Part shown: positions 62,053 through 64,000 of the stretch, piece by piece | Layout: every line of letters starts with the position of its first letter | How positions within the stretch are numbered: position 1 is the stretch's first letter | From: Sporosarcina ureae | Lineage (GTDB): Bacteria > Bacillota > Bacilli > Bacillales_A > Planococcaceae | Direction: 5' to 3' | DNA: 64,000 nt | Assembly: GCF_029267015.1 (NCBI RefSeq) | Contig: NZ_JARIEA010000008.1 | Location: 31,292 to 95,291, forward strand | Translations under genes and position numbers: made by a program | Notes under the pieces: model-generated | Seen by the model: only the letters and a program-made list of their open reading frames with translations | The model's database searches: none | What the model was told of the DNA's origin: nothing

Positions 62053-62216
62053 TATTTCAAATTGACGATTTCGTATGATACTCCCTCTATTCTTTTCTAC
62101 ATTAGTCCTCTATGTATCGTAGCTTTTCTTATTATGTAATGAAAGTAATGAGTGGCCTATTCTTAAAACAACGCGCCTTGCCTCATTCAACACACTCGAC
62201 CTATTCATAAATAAAA

Positions 62217-62248
62217 AAACGCCACGGCATCTATATACCACGGCGTTT
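62217..62248 (-). terminator. Terminator of sda
   Basis: AAACGCC and GGCGTTT with inner GG/CC pairs form a stem that overlaps the last codons of sda, followed on the minus strand by TTTTTT. Confidence 0.85.
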
Positions 62249-62347
62249 GATTTCTTCTTTTAGTAGTTCAATAAATGCTGGCTCTACACGTATTTTCTCT
62301 GTTCGCTCATAGGCTTCGAGTAATGCAGCGTTTGATAAATTTAGCAT
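62231..62347 (-). CDS. sda: Sda-like sporulation checkpoint microprotein
   Basis: A 38-residue protein, MLNLSNAALLEAYERTEKI then RVEPAFIELLKEEIKRRGI. It keeps the Sda pattern LS--LLE-Y and FIEL---EIKRR of the B. subtilis protein, which binds sporulation histidine kinases and blocks their autophosphorylation when replication is perturbed. It is slightly shorter than the 46-52 residues of known Sda, lacking the C-terminal tail. ATG at 62347 has a modest AGGTG site. A terminator follows at once. Confidence 0.85.
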   Translation of the reverse strand: MLNLSNAALLEAYERTEKIRVEPAFIELLKEEIKRRGI

Positions 62348-62625
62348 AAGGGGCACCTACTTTCTTCGTAGTTTCAACTTTGTTTGCTTATGATACCCCT
62401 TATGTACAATATGTAAACCATTTAATGAATTAGTTGTATAGGTTTATTGCAGTTGAGATATTGTTCACCATCGTCCAATGGAACATGGGTGGCTGAAATG
62501 CAGGTCCATGTTTTCTAGAGGCGATGCATTATTTGTACTAAAGAACTATAAATTTAATATCACTTTTAGTAAATATAATGTTATAATAGTACACACTATT
62601 CATTTTATTTAGGAGGGTTGTTAAA

Positions 62626-63888
62626 ATGATAAAAACAAGCGGTAAAAACAGGGAAATAGAACTAAATAAAGGCGTAAATCCCTTACAAGTAGGTCATGTG
62701 GTGTATACGTATACAGATCGTAACAAGTATTTAGAACGTGCTACTTCCTATGTTGCGGAAGGGCTGGATAAAAACCACATCATTCTGTATGTGGATCGAC
62801 CAACCAGTTATGCTTCTGTTATAGAAAACCTCAAAAATATCGGTTACACGGAAGAGCAAATGGATAACATCTATTTTGTTGATACCGACATAGCCTATAA
62901 AACGCACGAGAGTTTTAACCCTGAAGCCATTTTAAAGGATTTACATGACTTCTTTGATCCCCATGTGAAAGAAGGTAACATGCTTCGCGGGTGGGGGTTG
63001 GTGACGTGGCGTCCTCAAAGTAAAAAAACGATTGTTCCTTCTATAGCATTACACGAACAAAATTTTGACGACTTTTTCTCAAGAGTAGCGAATATCACCG
63101 GTAATTACATTAATATATGTGCGTATGATAGTGTATCTTTATCTGGTTCGCTTTTAATTGAACTTTTGCAAACCCATGAATACCATATGACGGATACGAA
63201 TTTCTTACCTTCCCATTTATATAAAAAAGAGTCTGCTCGTTTTACAGGAATATCAAAACAACTGCAGTTTGAGAATGAATTACGAAACCATGATACGCGC
63301 AGAGAAAAGTTAGATATAACGGGAAAGTTAGCTTCCATCATTGCCCACGAACTTCGCACCTCTCTTACTGTTGTTCAAGGACGTTTACAATTGTTAGACC
63401 TCATGGCTAATGATCGTAGTGAAGCGAGTCAAGCACAATTTGATGCGATCAAAAATGGATTAAGAGAAATAGAACAAATTGCCTCTAAATTTTTATGCTT
63501 AGCTGAAACACATATAGTCAATAAAAAGGTGATCAATATTTCGGAGTTAATCGAAGTGGTTAAGATGCAGATGAGATCGGATCTGGATTTGGAAACGATC
63601 GATATACATGTAAAATCAGATAATACCAAGATGACTATTTTTGGTGATGAATTAAAAGTAAGACAAGTATTTATTAATTTAATCAAAAATGCGATTGAGG
63701 CTCTGGAAACTGGAATTATCACGGTTCACGTGAAGGATGATCTTGATCACGTGACGATTGATGTTTCTGATAACGGTCCAGGTATCCCCGATGAAATCAT
63801 TAATAAAATAGGTGATCCATTTATGTCATCAAAAGTGGATGGAACGGGGTTAGGATTGTTGATTTGTGAAAAAGTAAGCGTCAAATAG
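62626..63888 (+). pseudogene. MEDS-domain sensor histidine kinase, interrupted by IS66-type insertion
   Basis: The first 190 residues form a MEDS sensory domain (HVVYTYTDRNKYLERATSYVAEGL, ILYVDRP, RGWGLVTW). It is followed by a histidine kinase core: phospho-acceptor H241 in IIAHELRTSLTVVQGRLQLL, N box LIKNAIEAL, DNGPGI, and GTGLGLLICEK. Translation then leaves the family after K416 and stops within four codons, so the last 30-40 residues of the ATPase lid/C-terminus are lost. The break coincides with GTAAGCG at 63874, the terminal sequence typical of IS66 elements. AGGAGGG precedes the ATG. The remaining protein is probably unstable or inactive. Confidence 0.8.
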
Positions 63889-64000
63889 TGAACACATTCT
63901 AATAGAAGATAATTCGTGAGATACTCCTCCCATAGAACATATTTTGGGAGGTATTTATTTGAATAGAAAAGAAAAAGAAGCATACTGGTCTGCAAAGATC
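63874..64000 (+). mobile_element. IS66-family insertion sequence, left end (runs off window)
   Basis: GTAAGCG at 63874 is the conserved tip of IS66-family inverted repeats. It interrupts a histidine kinase gene in its last motif. About 85 bp further in, a frame with an IS66 accessory-protein-like start begins. The hairpin at about 63920-63954 (ATACTCCTCCC/GGGAGGTAT-like) lies between. The right end and target duplication are outside the window. Confidence 0.75.
63959..64000 (+). CDS. IS66 TnpA-like accessory protein, 5' fragment
   Basis: TTG at 63959 with GGGAGG 6 nt upstream opens a frame reading MNRKEKEAYWSAKI to the window end. This fits the first residues of IS66-family TnpA helper proteins (KEKE--W---I), given here on only 14 residues. 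Confidence 0.55.
   Translation, partial: MNRKEKEAYWSAKI

Overview
The window looks like chromosome of a low-to-middle GC, spore-forming Bacillales bacterium, most likely Planococcaceae (Sporosarcina-like). The basis is Bacillus-type ribosome binding sites with many TTG/GTG starts, an Sda-like sporulation checkpoint microprotein, CheV, a bacillithiol-transferase-like DinB protein, and close resemblance to Bacillus proteins such as ResD. No rRNA, tRNA or CRISPR array was seen.

Layout. 0-6 kb: the start of a nitrate reductase operon (narG, narH cut by the window edge) on the minus strand, preceded by two NreC-type palindromes, and a divergent CoA-transferase. 6.4-10.6 kb: a class I ribonucleotide reductase operon (nrdE, flavodoxin, nrdF) whose leader carries a cobalamin riboswitch, a terminator and NrdR boxes. 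10.8-18.2 kb: an amino-acid:cation symporter, glycerate kinase, a dead YnfA gene, a DinB/BstA protein, an arsRBC operon and a GlsB-type membrane protein. 18.4-36.5 kb: aromatic-acid exporter, ECF sigma/anti-sigma pair, DegV protein, a Mn2+ (yybP-ykoY) riboswitch in front of a small protein kinase, threonine aldolase, a run of small membrane proteins and lipoproteins, a PAS histidine kinase, two tandem paralogous microproteins, CheV and a MHYT-GGDEF-EAL protein.

36.7-57.4 kb is a defence island, AT-rich from about 39.5 kb on. In order it holds: a MazG-like protein coupled to a PLD-nuclease/SF2-helicase; McrBC, with an EVE-like domain inserted in the McrB AAA+ core; a six-gene minus-strand operon (Z1 helicase, GHKL/MORC-like ATPase, two poorly characterised proteins, NgoFVII-like PLD nuclease, 5mC methyltransferase); and a second restriction-modification cluster (putative nuclease, 5mC methyltransferase, nuclease with B3-like C-terminus, tandem-HTH controller). 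The six-gene operon is bracketed by two diverged copies of one small gene, the outer copy fused to an IS3-OrfA-like helix-turn-helix. The six-gene operon is the best candidate for an unusual system: it matches the rare class of restriction systems built on MORC/MutL-type ATPases.

57.7-64 kb: a D-malate/tartrate dehydrogenase, CorA transporter, WYL regulator with MATE exporter, sda, and a MEDS-domain histidine kinase that appears to be broken by an IS66-family insertion running off the right edge.

Two non-coding surprises stand out. A heptamer (CGCTCTA) is repeated at exactly 21-bp spacing, 14 times at 13.6-13.9 kb and 6 times in inverse orientation at 6.25-6.36 kb. The ribonucleotide reductase and the protein kinase are each under a riboswitch.
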